Origin: Sphingomonas sp. Leaf357
Lineage (GTDB): Bacteria; Pseudomonadota; Alphaproteobacteria; Sphingomonadales; Sphingomonadaceae
Reading direction: 5' to 3'
Assembly: GCF_001423845.1 (NCBI RefSeq)
Contig: NZ_LMPM01000001.1
Location: 1,155,493-1,219,492 of the forward strand
Length of the DNA: 64,000 nt
In this document: positions 53,990 to 62,962 of the stretch, one piece after another
Position numbering within the stretch: the first letter of the stretch is position 1
Layout: each line of letters begins with the position of its first letter
Position numbers and translations under genes: made by a program
Notes under the pieces: generated by a model
Told to the model about the DNA's origin: nothing
Databases searched by the model: none
The model's input: the letters and a program-made list of their open reading frames with translations, nothing else

Positions 53990-54721
53990 TCAGCGGTCCT
54001 TGAACTGCCCACCCACCAGCGGGGCAAGCTTGTCGGCGATGCGGGCGACGCCTTGAACATTGGGATGAACATGGTCCCCTTGCATGAGCGCAGGATTGCC
54101 GATCACGCCGTCGAGGATGAAGGGGTAGAGCGTGTCCTTGTGCGACGCGGCCAGCTCCGGCCAGATGCGATCGAACGCGGCGACGTACTCCGGACCGAGA
54201 TTGGGCGGCGCCTTCATGCCGGTGAGCAAGACCGGAAGGCCGCGTTTCTCCAGTTCGTCCAGCATCGCGGCCATATTGGCACGGGTTTCGGTCGGCGGGA
54301 TCTGGCGCAGGACGTCGTTGCCGCCGAGGCCGAGCATGACGAGGTCCGGCTTGCGTGGCAGATTGTCGAGCACGAAGGCCAGACGCTGCCGCCCCGCCGC
54401 GCTGGTATCGCCGGAGACGCCGGCATTGACGATCGTCGCGTTGATCCCGTCGCGCCGCAGTCGGACCTGTACGACATCGGGCAGGCTTTGGCCGCGATCG
54501 AGCCCGTAGCCGGCGTACAGGCTGTCGCCGAACGCGAGAATGAGCCGTTCCGGACCCGCGGGTCGCGCCACTTTCGCCACCATCGGGTTTGCCGAGGGCG
54601 TGGGCGTGGGCGTGGGCGTCGGGGCGGGGCCACCGCAGGCAGACAACAAAGCCGAGAGGAACAGGGCTTGGATAAGCGCGAACGCCACCGCATATCGGCT
54701 CAACGGCAATGCTCCGACCAA
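53990..54721 (-). CDS. tesA: TesA-type GDSL lysophospholipase/thioesterase, predicted lipoprotein
   Basis: The 243-residue protein has the four GDSL blocks: Ser in AFGDSLYAGYG, Gly in NAGVSGDTSAAGRQRL, Asn in GLGGNDVLRQ, and the Asp-x-x-His pair in DHVHPN. It hydrolyses lysophospholipids, esters and acyl-thioesters. It carries a lipobox (LLSAC) and a (PT)4 linker coded by a hexanucleotide repeat. The TTG start at 54721 is backed by GGAGGA 7 bp upstream. Its place, divergent from ybbA-ybbP, is the same as in E. coli. Confidence 0.9.
   Translation of the reverse strand: MVGALPLSRYAVAFALIQALFLSALLSACGGPAPTPTPTPTPSANPMVAKVARPAGPERLILAFGDSLYAGYGLDRGQSLPDVVQVRLRRDGINATIVNAGVSGDTSAAGRQRLAFVLDNLPRKPDLVMLGLGGNDVLRQIPPTETRANMAAMLDELEKRGLPVLLTGMKAPPNLGPEYVAAFDRIWPELAASHKDTLYPFILDGVIGNPALMQGDHVHPNVQGVARIADKLAPLVGGQFKDR
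54599..54623. repeat. Hexanucleotide tandem repeat (GTGGGC)4 inside tesA
   Basis: Four near-perfect copies code for the Pro-Thr linker after the lipobox. Slippage would add or remove PT pairs without shifting frame. Confidence 0.6.
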
Positions 54722-54736
54722 GGCAAATCCTCCGAC

Positions 54737-55399
54737 ATGACCGAACCTTCTATGGTGATCGACGCCCGCAATGTCACGTTGACGCTGGGCGACACCGCGA
54801 TCCTGCGCGGCGTGGACCTGTCCGTTGTGCCGGGCGAGAGCGTCGCTTTGCTCGGCGCGTCGGGTTCGGGCAAGTCGTCACTGATGGCGATCCTGACCGG
54901 GTTGGAACGCGCGAGCGCGGGACAGGTGCTGGTCGCCGGGCTGGATTTCGGATCGCTCGACGAGGATGCCTTGGCCCATGCGCGGCGCGGGCGGATTGGC
55001 ATCGTATTGCAGGCTTTCCATCTGTTACCGACGATGACGGCACGGGAGAATGTCGCCGTGCCGATGGAACTGGCCGGTAGCGCCGATGCCTGGGCACGGG
55101 CGGAGGCTGAGCTGGCGGCGGTCGGGCTGGGGCATCGGCTGGATCATTATCCTGCGCAATTGTCGGGCGGGGAACAGCAGCGCGTGGCGATCGCCCGTGC
55201 GCTCGGGCCGCGTCCGCCGCTGGTGTTCGCCGACGAGCCGACCGGCAATCTCGATACCGCGACCGGTGCTTCGATCATGGATTTGCTGTTCGATCGCCGT
55301 GCCGATCTGGGTGCAACCTTGGTGGTGATCACGCATGATCGCGCGCTGGCGGAGCGTTGCGATCGGGTCGTGACGCTGGCCGACGGGCGGGTGGTTTGA
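54737..55399 (+). CDS. ybbA: ABC transporter ATP-binding protein (YbbA type)
   Basis: The 220-residue ATPase has Walker A GASGSGKSS, the Q-loop (LQAFHLLPTMTA), the signature LSGGEQQRVAIARAL and Walker B PLVFADEPTGNLD, as in the MacB/LolD-like group. It powers the adjacent FtsX-type permease, with which it shares one base (TGATG). The system is probably linked to lipoprotein or lysophospholipid handling, given the neighbouring tesA. ATG 54737 is only 15 bp from the tesA start, so the two promoters overlap. Confidence 0.93.
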   Translation: MTEPSMVIDARNVTLTLGDTAILRGVDLSVVPGESVALLGASGSGKSSLMAILTGLERASAGQVLVAGLDFGSLDEDALAHARRGRIGIVLQAFHLLPTMTARENVAVPMELAGSADAWARAEAELAAVGLGHRLDHYPAQLSGGEQQRVAIARALGPRPPLVFADEPTGNLDTATGASIMDLLFDRRADLGATLVVITHDRALAERCDRVVTLADGRVV

Positions 55400-57894
55400 T
55401 GGGCTGGTCGTTTGCCTGGGGACTGGCGCGGCGCGAACTGGACTGGCGTTTTCGCGGGCTCCGGCTGCTGGTGGCTTGCCTGTTCCTTGGCGTCGGTGCG
55501 CTGGCGGCGATCGGCAGCCTGGCCGATGCGGTCGGCGGCGAACTGGCCTCGCGCGGGGCGAGCATTCTTGGTGGCGACGTGGAGTTCGCGACGTCGCAAC
55601 GGCTGGCCGAGCCGGCGGAGCGCGTGGCTATGGCCCGGCTGGGGCAGGTTTCGGAAACCGTTAGGATGCAGGCCAACGCGCTTGCCGGCGCGACCGGGGC
55701 GCCGATCCAGCTGAAGGCGGTGGATGGGGCGTATCCGCTCTACGGCGCGGTGAAGCTGACGGACGGGCGGTACGTCGCCGCGCCGCCCGCCGGGCAGGCG
55801 TGGATCGGGCGATCGCTGGCCGATCGGCTAGGCCTCAAGCGCGGCGCGACGATCCGGATCGGCGCGGCAAGCATCGCGGTCGGCGGGATCATCGCCGACG
55901 AGCCGGATCGGCTGGGCGAGGGCTTCACGCTTGGGCCGGTGGCGATCGTGCCGATGTCCGCGCTGCCGGCGACCGGATTGATCCAGCCGGGCAGCCTGTA
56001 CGCCACGAAATATCGTGTGCGCCTGCCCCTATTTCGCACCCCCGCCACGGTGGTGTCCGATTTCCGCAAGGCGTTTCCAGCCGGTGGCTGGGAGGGCAAG
56101 ACGCGCGACCGGGCGTCGCCGGGGGCGTCGCGCTTCGTCGACCGGATGGGTGAATTCCTCACGTTGGTCGGCCTAGCGGCGTTGGCGATCGCCGGGATCG
56201 GCGTTGGCAATGGCGTGGGATCGTTCCTGGCCGGGCGACGCGCCGGGATCGCGACGCTGAAGGTGCTGGGCGCCACCTCTGCGGATATCGCGAGAATCTA
56301 TGCGATCGAGATCGCGGTGGCGGCGCTGGTCGGGATCGTTGGCGGGCTGCTGGTCGGCGCGGCGGCGGTGCCGGTGCTGGTGCGTTTGCTCGGGAGCGTG
56401 CTGCCGGTGGCGACCGACCTGCCGATCGAACCGTGGCCGCTGGTGCGGGCGGCGGCGTATGGCGTGCTGATCGCGGTGGCTTTCGCCGCGCCGCCGCTGG
56501 CCGCGGCCGGCCGCACCTCCGCCGCCGGGCTGTTGCGCGGCGCGCTCGCCCCGCTCAGCGCACCGTCGTGGCGCGGGCGGATCGTCGCACTCGGGGCTGG
56601 GCTGGCGGCGATCGCGCTGGCGATCGGGACGTCGCAGCAACCGGGGCTGGCGGCGATGTTCCTTGCCGCCGTCGCGGGCACCTTGCTGCTGCTGGCGGGG
56701 TTGGGCCGCCTCGTCCGGATCGCTGCCGCGCGTGCACCACGCCCGCGCCGGCCGCTGATCCGACTGGCGTTGACCGCAATGTATCGGCCGGGCGCGCGGA
56801 CCGAGGCTTTGGTCGTCGCGCTCGGCCTCGGGCTGACGCTGTTCGTGTTGCTGGCGGCGATCCGCACCAGCATCGACGCCAATATCGCGACGACCGTGCC
56901 GGCCCGCGCGCCGGCCCTGTTCGCTCTCGACGTGCCGCGTCCGCGTGAGGCGGAGTTCCGCCGCGTGGTGACCAGGGCCGCGCCCGCGGCCGTGATCCGC
57001 ACCGTGCCGATCCTGCGCGGCACGATCACAGCGTATCGCGACGTGCGCGTCGCCGATCTCAAGACGCTGCCGGAGGGGGCCTGGGCGCTGCGCGGCGAAC
57101 GCGGGCTGACCTATGCGGCGACCTTGCCCGAGGGCAGTACGCTGGTGAGCGGCACATGGTGGGCAAAGGATTATGCCGGGCCGCCACTGGTCTCGGTGGA
57201 CGAGCGGCTTGCGCAGGCGCTCGACCTGAAGCTGGGCGATGCGATCACCGTCAGCCTGCTCGGCGTGGAGCGTACCGCGCGCGTCGCCTCGCTCCGGCGG
57301 ATCGAGTGGGATACTTTGGGCTTCAACTTCGTGCTGGTCTTCTCGCCGAACACGCTGATCGACGCGCCGCATAATCTGGCGGCGACGATCGACCTCCCCA
57401 AGGGTCGCGAGGATGCGGTGACGCGGGCCTTGCTTGGGCCGTTTCCCTCGGTGTCGGTAATCGAGGTGCGCGGCGTGCTGGCGCAGGTGCAGGATCTGGT
57501 CGGGCAGGTCGCCGCCGCCATCGCCGCCGCCGCCAGCGTGGCGATCGCGGCGGGAATCGCGGTCTTGATCGGCGCGATCGCGGCGGCGCGGGAGGCGCGG
57601 ACCTATGATGCGGTGGTGTTGCGCATGCTGGGCGCAACGCGGATGCAACTGCTGGCCGGACAGGTGATCGAATATCTACTGCTGGGCAGTGTCGTGGCTC
57701 TGGTCGCGGTCGGGATTGGGCTGGCGGGAGCGTGGTATGTCGTGGTGGGGCTGTTCAGCTTCACCTGGGCACCCGATCCGCTGGTGGTGGCGACGACCTT
57801 GTTCGCCGGACTGGGCCTGACCGTGGCGATTGGACTGGCCGGGGCGTGGCCGATCCTGAGTGCGCGGCCGGCGCGGGCGTTGCGACAGATTTAG
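55399..57894 (+). CDS. ybbP: FtsX-family ABC transporter permease (YbbP type)
   Basis: The 831-residue protein has an N-terminal membrane segment (about 19-40), a long periplasmic domain, and two clusters of membrane segments with FtsX modules (LVGLAALAIAGIGVGNGVGSF, then TYDAVVLRMLGATRMQLLAG), about ten segments in all, matching YbbP in size and plan. With YbbA it forms an ATP-driven mechanotransmission-type system rather than a classical importer. ATG 55399 overlaps the ATPase stop. A REP-like palindrome follows the gene. Confidence 0.9.
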   Translation: MGWSFAWGLARRELDWRFRGLRLLVACLFLGVGALAAIGSLADAVGGELASRGASILGGDVEFATSQRLAEPAERVAMARLGQVSETVRMQANALAGATGAPIQLKAVDGAYPLYGAVKLTDGRYVAAPPAGQAWIGRSLADRLGLKRGATIRIGAASIAVGGIIADEPDRLGEGFTLGPVAIVPMSALPATGLIQPGSLYATKYRVRLPLFRTPATVVSDFRKAFPAGGWEGKTRDRASPGASRFVDRMGEFLTLVGLAALAIAGIGVGNGVGSFLAGRRAGIATLKVLGATSADIARIYAIEIAVAALVGIVGGLLVGAAAVPVLVRLLGSVLPVATDLPIEPWPLVRAAAYGVLIAVAFAAPPLAAAGRTSAAGLLRGALAPLSAPSWRGRIVALGAGLAAIALAIGTSQQPGLAAMFLAAVAGTLLLLAGLGRLVRIAAARAPRPRRPLIRLALTAMYRPGARTEALVVALGLGLTLFVLLAAIRTSIDANIATTVPARAPALFALDVPRPREAEFRRVVTRAAPAAVIRTVPILRGTITAYRDVRVADLKTLPEGAWALRGERGLTYAATLPEGSTLVSGTWWAKDYAGPPLVSVDERLAQALDLKLGDAITVSLLGVERTARVASLRRIEWDTLGFNFVLVFSPNTLIDAPHNLAATIDLPKGREDAVTRALLGPFPSVSVIEVRGVLAQVQDLVGQVAAAIAAAASVAIAAGIAVLIGAIAAAREARTYDAVVLRMLGATRMQLLAGQVIEYLLLGSVVALVAVGIGLAGAWYVVVGLFSFTWAPDPLVVATTLFAGLGLTVAIGLAGAWPILSARPARALRQI

Positions 57895-57926
57895 GCTGTG
57901 TTTTAGCCAGCCGGTATTCCCATAGC

Positions 57927-58013
57927 CCGTCCGTGCTGAGCCTGTCGAAGCAATGCCTTTCTTCTCGACGGTGGAAAAGAAGGGCAGTGCTTCGACAGGC
58001 TCAGCACGACCGG
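57927..58013. repeat. Intergenic palindromic (REP-like) element, copy 2
   Basis: Two perfect 21-bp inverted arms (57932-57952 and 57988-58008) share the core CTGAGCCTGTCGAAGCA / TGCTTCGACAGGCTCAG and surround a 35-bp region that also pairs partly. It is the same family as the element at 44694-44792, again between convergent genes, and could be a bidirectional terminator. Confidence 0.85.
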
Positions 58014-58029
58014 AGAAAGGAGGTGAGCC

Positions 58030-59853
58030 TCACTTCGTACGCGCGATCCAGTCGTCGATCTTCTTTTCCAGCACCGGCATCGGCAACGATCCGGTATCGA
58101 GCACTTCGGCATGAAACGCGCGCGGATCGAACTTCGCGCCCAGCGCCGCCTTGGCCTTCGCCTTGGTGCGCAGGATCGTCAACTGGCCGATCTTGTAGGC
58201 GAGCGCCTGACCGGGAATGGCGATATAGCGTTCGACCTCGGCGGTGGCGTCGGTCCGGGCCATCGGGGAATTGGCCATCATATAAGCGATCGACTGATCG
58301 CGGGTCCAACCCTTGGAATGGATGCCGGTATCGACCACGAGGCGCATCGCGCGCAGCATCTCGTCGTTCAGGCCGCCCATGCGCTGATATGGGTCGGTCT
58401 CCATGCCGAGGTCCGGCCACAGGCTCTCGGCATAGAGCGCCCAGCCTTCGACATAGGCGGTGTTGCCGCCGAAGCGCATGAAGGCCGGCAGTTTCTCGTT
58501 TTCCGCCGCTAGGCTGATCTGGAAGTGATGCCCCGGCACCGCTTCGTGGAGGAACAACGTTTCCATCTCCCACATGTAACGCGATGGCAGATCGTAGGTG
58601 TTGTAGAAGAACACGCCGGGCCGCGAGCCGTCCGGCGTGCCCTGCTGGTAGGAGCCGCCGGCATCGGTCTTTTCCTTGTAGGCCGGGACCGGGCGGATCT
58701 CGAGTTTCGACTTGGGGATCAGCGAGAATTGCTCGCGCACGCGCGAATCCACGCGCTTTCCGATCGCCTCGTAGCGCAACCGCAGATCGTCGGCCGATTT
58801 AGGTACGAACTGCTTGTCGGTGCGCAGGAATTCGAAGAATTGCGGCAGCGTGCCCTTGAAGCCGACCTTCTGCTTCTGGGTCTCCATCTGCTTCAGGATG
58901 CGCGCGACTTCGGACAGGCCGAGCTGGTGCACCTCGTCGGCCTTGAGCGGCAGGGTGGTGCTCGATTCGATCAGGTAGTCGTACAGTTTCGCGCCGCCCG
59001 GCATCGCCGACAGGCCGACGCTGTCGCGCGCGGCGGCGAGATAGGTGTTGGCCAGGAAATCGCGCATCCGCTGATGCGCGGGGATCAGTACGTCGCGGAT
59101 CTGCGTGGCGTACGCCGTCTTCAGCCGCGCCTGATCGGAAGCGGAAATGCCTTCGGGAAATTTCTTCACCGGGCCGTAGAAGGTCGATCCTTCGACGCCC
59201 TCCTTGATGATATTGTCGAACTGCTCGATCATGTTGCGCACGACGAGCTTGGGCTGGACCACGCCGGATTTCATACCCTCGCGGAAGCGTACGATCGCGA
59301 GGTCGAGCTGCGCGGCATATTGCACGTTGCGCTTCAGGTTGTTCTCATAATCGACCAGGGTCTTGAATGGCGCGGCACCCTGCCCCGAGGCGAAATCGGG
59401 GTAGAAACCCTGGACGCCGTTGAAATGATCGAGCGGGCGCACGGCAGTGAGCGCGACGATATCTGGCGTCATGCCCTTCAGGCCGATCACCGTGCTGTGG
59501 CGGAAGACGTCGTAGGCGATCTGGTCGGTGGGGGTGAGCTTCGTGCGGTCGATGGCGTTCAGGCGGCGCAGATCGTCCTGCCCGGCGGCGCGCTCGGCAT
59601 CGATCGCCTGATAGGAGAAGAAATCGCCGAGCCGGTCGGCGTAGCGCAGGTCGCCGCGGAAAATCGCGCCGATCGGGTTGCGTTTCAGGCCGGCTTCGTC
59701 GCTGTCGTGGAACAGTTGCTTGAGTTTGGCGTCCTCCGGCCCGTCGCCGGGCAGCGCGACGGGCGGCGGGGTCTGGGCCAGCAGCGGAGCGGCGCAGGCG
59801 GCGAGGAGGGTTGTGGCGAGCAGGGCGCGGAGGCGCGTCTTTGGCGATGTCAT
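58030..59853 (-). CDS. DUF885 metallopeptidase-like protein, exported
   Basis: The 607-residue protein has an N-terminal secretion signal (TRLRALLATTLLAACAAPLLAQ), possibly a lipobox (LLAAC). The zinc motif is HEAVPGH at residues 436-442, followed by a Glu in YVEGWALYAESLWPDLGM. Its length and the motif position are identical to the DUF885 protein at 42858-44681, so they are paralogues, though the leaders differ (Tat-like there, Sec or lipoprotein here). ATG 59853 is the start; a longer open frame to 61521 is an artefact of GC-rich coding. Confidence 0.92.
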   Translation of the reverse strand: MTSPKTRLRALLATTLLAACAAPLLAQTPPPVALPGDGPEDAKLKQLFHDSDEAGLKRNPIGAIFRGDLRYADRLGDFFSYQAIDAERAAGQDDLRRLNAIDRTKLTPTDQIAYDVFRHSTVIGLKGMTPDIVALTAVRPLDHFNGVQGFYPDFASGQGAAPFKTLVDYENNLKRNVQYAAQLDLAIVRFREGMKSGVVQPKLVVRNMIEQFDNIIKEGVEGSTFYGPVKKFPEGISASDQARLKTAYATQIRDVLIPAHQRMRDFLANTYLAAARDSVGLSAMPGGAKLYDYLIESSTTLPLKADEVHQLGLSEVARILKQMETQKQKVGFKGTLPQFFEFLRTDKQFVPKSADDLRLRYEAIGKRVDSRVREQFSLIPKSKLEIRPVPAYKEKTDAGGSYQQGTPDGSRPGVFFYNTYDLPSRYMWEMETLFLHEAVPGHHFQISLAAENEKLPAFMRFGGNTAYVEGWALYAESLWPDLGMETDPYQRMGGLNDEMLRAMRLVVDTGIHSKGWTRDQSIAYMMANSPMARTDATAEVERYIAIPGQALAYKIGQLTILRTKAKAKAALGAKFDPRAFHAEVLDTGSLPMPVLEKKIDDWIARTK

Positions 59854-59940
59854 GGCGGCATGGACTATGCGCGTGCGGGGCATCGGGCAAGCGTTGCTTG
59901 CGGCTTGACGGCGCCGGCCGGCTCGCGGACATCGGCGGGC

Positions 59941-60900
59941 ATGATGCGTCGTATCCTCTCGATCTTCGAGCCCTTCATCCTGATGCTGCTCGGCACCGTG
60001 GTGCTGGCCACATTCCTGCCCGCGCGGGGCGCGTGGACCGAGATGTTCTCGGTCGCCGCCGATGTGGGCATCGTTCTGTTGTTCTTCCTGCACGGGGCGA
60101 AGCTGTCGCGCGCGGCGATCTATGACGGCGTGCGGCACTGGCGGCTGCATCTCGCCGTGCTGGGGGTGACGTTCGTGCTGTTCCCGCTGCTCGGGCTGGG
60201 GCTCGGCACGCTGCCGTTCCTTAGCGGTCCGGCGGCGGCGGGGATGCTGTTCCTGACGCTGCTGCCCTCGACCGTGCAATCCTCGATCGCCTTCACCGCG
60301 ATCGCGCGCGGCAATGTGGCGGCGGCGGTGTGCAGCGCGTCCTTCTCCAACCTGCTCGGCATCATCGTGACGCCGGCTCTGGTCGCGTTGCTGATGCAGG
60401 GCGACGGCGGCATCTCTCTGGCGTCGATCGAGACGATCGTGCTGCAACTGCTCGTGCCGTTCGTGGCCGGGCATCTGTTGCGGCCGCTGATCGGCGGGTT
60501 CGTGGCGCGGCACAAGGCGGTGCTGTCGATCGTCGATCGCGGGTCGATCCTGCTGGTCGTCTACAGCGCGTTCGGCGCGGCGGTGGTCGGCGGGTTGTGG
60601 CATCGCCTGTCGCCGACCGATCTGGCGATCATCTTCGGCTTGTGCACCGTGTTGCTGGCGCTGGTGCTGCTGGCGACGTGGGCGCTGGGGCGGCTGATGG
60701 GATTGAGGCTGGAAGACGCCATCGTGCTGCAATTCTGCGGATCTAAGAAGAGTCTTGCCTCCGGCGTGCCGATGGCCGGCGTGCTGTTCCCGGCGGCGCA
60801 GGTCGGTGTCGTGCTGCTGCCGCTGATGCTGTTCCACCAGATCCAACTGATCGCCTGTGCGGTGATCGCCCGGCATTATGCCGGCCGGGTGGAGACCTAA
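59941..60900 (+). CDS. Bile-acid:sodium symporter family (SBF-like) protein
   Basis: The 319-residue protein has about ten membrane segments and the SBF fold, including FFLHGAKLSRAAIYDG and FCGSKKSLASGVPMAGVLFP near the substrate-binding crossing helices. It belongs to the SBF-like group (YfeH/PF13593 type), sodium-coupled carriers of organic anions. ATG 59941 or ATG 59944 may start it; the large upstream open frame overlaps the antisense peptidase gene. The stop overlaps the convergent sugar carrier by 4 bp. Confidence 0.92.
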   Translation: MMRRILSIFEPFILMLLGTVVLATFLPARGAWTEMFSVAADVGIVLLFFLHGAKLSRAAIYDGVRHWRLHLAVLGVTFVLFPLLGLGLGTLPFLSGPAAAGMLFLTLLPSTVQSSIAFTAIARGNVAAAVCSASFSNLLGIIVTPALVALLMQGDGGISLASIETIVLQLLVPFVAGHLLRPLIGGFVARHKAVLSIVDRGSILLVVYSAFGAAVVGGLWHRLSPTDLAIIFGLCTVLLALVLLATWALGRLMGLRLEDAIVLQFCGSKKSLASGVPMAGVLFPAAQVGVVLLPLMLFHQIQLIACAVIARHYAGRVET

Positions 60901-62192
60901 GCCACAGGCTTTCGCGCGTAGAGGCCGTAGGCCAGGATCACCGCGTAGCAGGCTGCCGGGACGATCAGCGCGAAGGCCAGACTGTGGCTCACGTCGCTGA
61001 CGTAGCCGGTGAGCGGCGGGATCACCGCACCGCCGACGATGGCCGTGGCGATGACGCCCGACCCTTCGGAGGCGCGCGCGCCGAGGCCTTCGCTGGCCAG
61101 CGTGAAGATCGTCGGGAACATGATCGCGTTCATCAGGCCGATCGCCAGCAGCGCCCAACCGGCCACGACGCCATCGGTATTGGCGGAGAGCAGGACCAGA
61201 GCGATCGCGCCGGTGGCGACGCCGGCCAGCACCTTGCCCGGTGAGAAAAACTGCAATGCGAGCGCACCGACGAAGCGTCCGATCAGCGCGCCGGCCCAAT
61301 AGAGCGCGACATAATCGCCTGCCGTCTGGCGATCGACCGCCCAGACGGTCGACTGGCTGAGATAATTGACGATCATCGATCCGATCGCGACCTCGGCCCC
61401 GACATAGAGGAAGATGCAGGCCGCACCGGCGGAGAAGCGCGGGCGGCTGAGCAGGGTGAGCGGATGGAACATGCCGACGCCGGCGATCTGCTTTTCCTGC
61501 AGCCGGTTGCGCCGCGTCCATACCACGCCGGCGATGATCAGCAACGCGACCGCGAGGCCGAGATAGGTGTGGACGATGACGCGCGAGGCGGCCACGCGGT
61601 AATCGTCGAGCGCCGCGCCCGACAGCGACGCCGCGCTGACCCCGGCGAGACCACCGAGGATCAGGGTGGAGCCGACGCGGGGGAAGATCGTCGTGCCGAG
61701 CGAGTTGAAGGCCTGCGCGAACGTCAGGCGGCTGGATGCCGTCTTCGGCTTGCCGAGCAGCGAGATCAGCGGGTTGGCGACGACCTGCACGATCGTGATT
61801 CCCGCGCCGAGCACGAACAAGGCCAGCAGGAACATGCCGAACATCGCCGAGGACGAGGCCGGGATGAACAACAGGCAGCCGACCGTCATCACAAGCAGCC
61901 CGACCGAGGCGGTGCGCATATAGCCCAGCCGGCGCACGATCGCTGCGGCGGGCAGCGAGAACAGTGCGTAGGCGAGGAAGAAGGCCGATTGCACGAGCAT
62001 CGCCGTCGCATGGTTGAGCGTGAACAGCTCCTGCAGCTTCGGGATGATGATGTCGTTCAGGCTGGTGATGCCGCCGAAGGTGAAGAAGAGGGCGAAGACG
62101 AAGATGCGCAGATCGGGCGCATCGACATGCTCGTCATGTCCCCGCTCCGCCGCGTCGGCGCTGGTCGTGTCGTGTGCCGGCGCGAGGGCCAT
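60897..62192 (-). CDS. FucP-type sugar MFS transporter
   Basis: The 431-residue protein has 12 membrane segments and the fucose/glucose/galactose permease features (FTFGGITSLNDIIIPKLQELF, YANPL-like VVANPLISLLG, AQAFNSLGTTIFPRVG). It imports a monosaccharide with protons. The ATG 62192 follows CAGGAGAC. No sugar catabolic genes adjoin it. Confidence 0.92.
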   Translation of the reverse strand: MALAPAHDTTSADAAERGHDEHVDAPDLRIFVFALFFTFGGITSLNDIIIPKLQELFTLNHATAMLVQSAFFLAYALFSLPAAAIVRRLGYMRTASVGLLVMTVGCLLFIPASSSAMFGMFLLALFVLGAGITIVQVVANPLISLLGKPKTASSRLTFAQAFNSLGTTIFPRVGSTLILGGLAGVSAASLSGAALDDYRVAASRVIVHTYLGLAVALLIIAGVVWTRRNRLQEKQIAGVGMFHPLTLLSRPRFSAGAACIFLYVGAEVAIGSMIVNYLSQSTVWAVDRQTAGDYVALYWAGALIGRFVGALALQFFSPGKVLAGVATGAIALVLLSANTDGVVAGWALLAIGLMNAIMFPTIFTLASEGLGARASEGSGVIATAIVGGAVIPPLTGYVSDVSHSLAFALIVPAACYAVILAYGLYARKPVA

Positions 62193-62250
62193 ATGCCTGT
62201 CTCCTGAAGATCCGCGCCGTTCTATCGCCGGGATGGGCCGCGTCCAGCCC

Positions 62251-62727
62251 TCAGACGAAGCAGCCCAGTTCGGGCATGTTCTTTGCCACCGGATAGCCGA
62301 CGACCTCGACCCCCGCTGCATCGAGCCAGGCATGCGCGTCGATCGGTTTCTGCTCGCCGCGGCTGGCGCCGAAATGCATTACGCTGGCGATCCCGCGCCG
62401 ACGGAGCATGGCGTGCGCGGCCATCGCCTGTTGCAGGCAGACGGAACGGAACGGCATGAACGGCGCGGCGGCGGCGACGGCCCAGCCGATGTCCTTCGCG
62501 ATACGCGCCTGTTCGGGTGTCGCGCCTACACCGTGCGCGGTGACGCGCGGGTCGCTCGGTGGCACGAAGGTGCCGAATTTCGCCGACACTTTCGGAAACG
62601 GGCGCAGCAGCACGATCACGCGTGCGCTGAGCATGCTCGCCGCGGCTTCCGTGACGAGCCATTGCCGCCTCGCCCCGACGCCCGCGAGGGTGCGCAGCTT
62701 ACGCAGGATCGACGGCGATCGCGCCAT
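62251..62727 (-). CDS. Lasso peptide biosynthesis B2-type protein (transglutaminase-like cysteine protease)
   Basis: The 158-residue protein matches the B2 protease family: Cys97 in RSVCLQQA, His132 in DAHAWLD and Asp136 in the same stretch form the catalytic triad. This enzyme removes the leader of a lasso peptide precursor, guided by the B1 partner. It overlaps the PqqD gene by 29 bp. The precursor (A) and cyclase (C) genes are not visible here and would lie to the right of the window if present. Confidence 0.85.
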   Translation of the reverse strand: MARSPSILRKLRTLAGVGARRQWLVTEAAASMLSARVIVLLRPFPKVSAKFGTFVPPSDPRVTAHGVGATPEQARIAKDIGWAVAAAAPFMPFRSVCLQQAMAAHAMLRRRGIASVMHFGASRGEQKPIDAHAWLDAAGVEVVGYPVAKNMPELGCFV

Positions 62728-62962
62728 GCTTCTCCATCTCGCTGACGAACTGGGTCACTTCGGCGCGGCAGGTGTCGAGGTCGATCGCGAATTCCTGCAC
62801 CAAGGTAGTGCAGATCGTGTCGATGTCGCTGGGCGTTTCGATCAATTCCCAGATCCGCGCGCCGACCTCGTTGACGCCGAGATAATTGCCGCGCGCCGCG
62901 CTCATCATCATGATCTCGTCGCCGACCCGCGCGCTGAGCCAGTCTCCCGAACGCCTGATCAC
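62699..62962 (-). CDS. PqqD family protein (lasso B1-type RiPP recognition element)
   Basis: The 87-residue protein has the PqqD fold (VGDEIMMMSAARGNYLGVNEVGARIWELI) used in RiPP clusters to bind the leader peptide. GTG 62962 overlaps the sulfotransferase stop by 4 bp (GTGA), so it is coupled to that gene. Next to the B2 protease this is the usual split B1/B2 pair. Confidence 0.88.
   Translation of the reverse strand: MIRRSGDWLSARVGDEIMMMSAARGNYLGVNEVGARIWELIETPSDIDTICTTLVQEFAIDLDTCRAEVTQFVSEMEKHGAIAVDPA

Noticed and set aside
58525..59940. Upstream extension of the SBF carrier gene
   Set aside because: It lies antisense to the DUF885 peptidase; the carrier starts at ATG 59941 before its first membrane segment.
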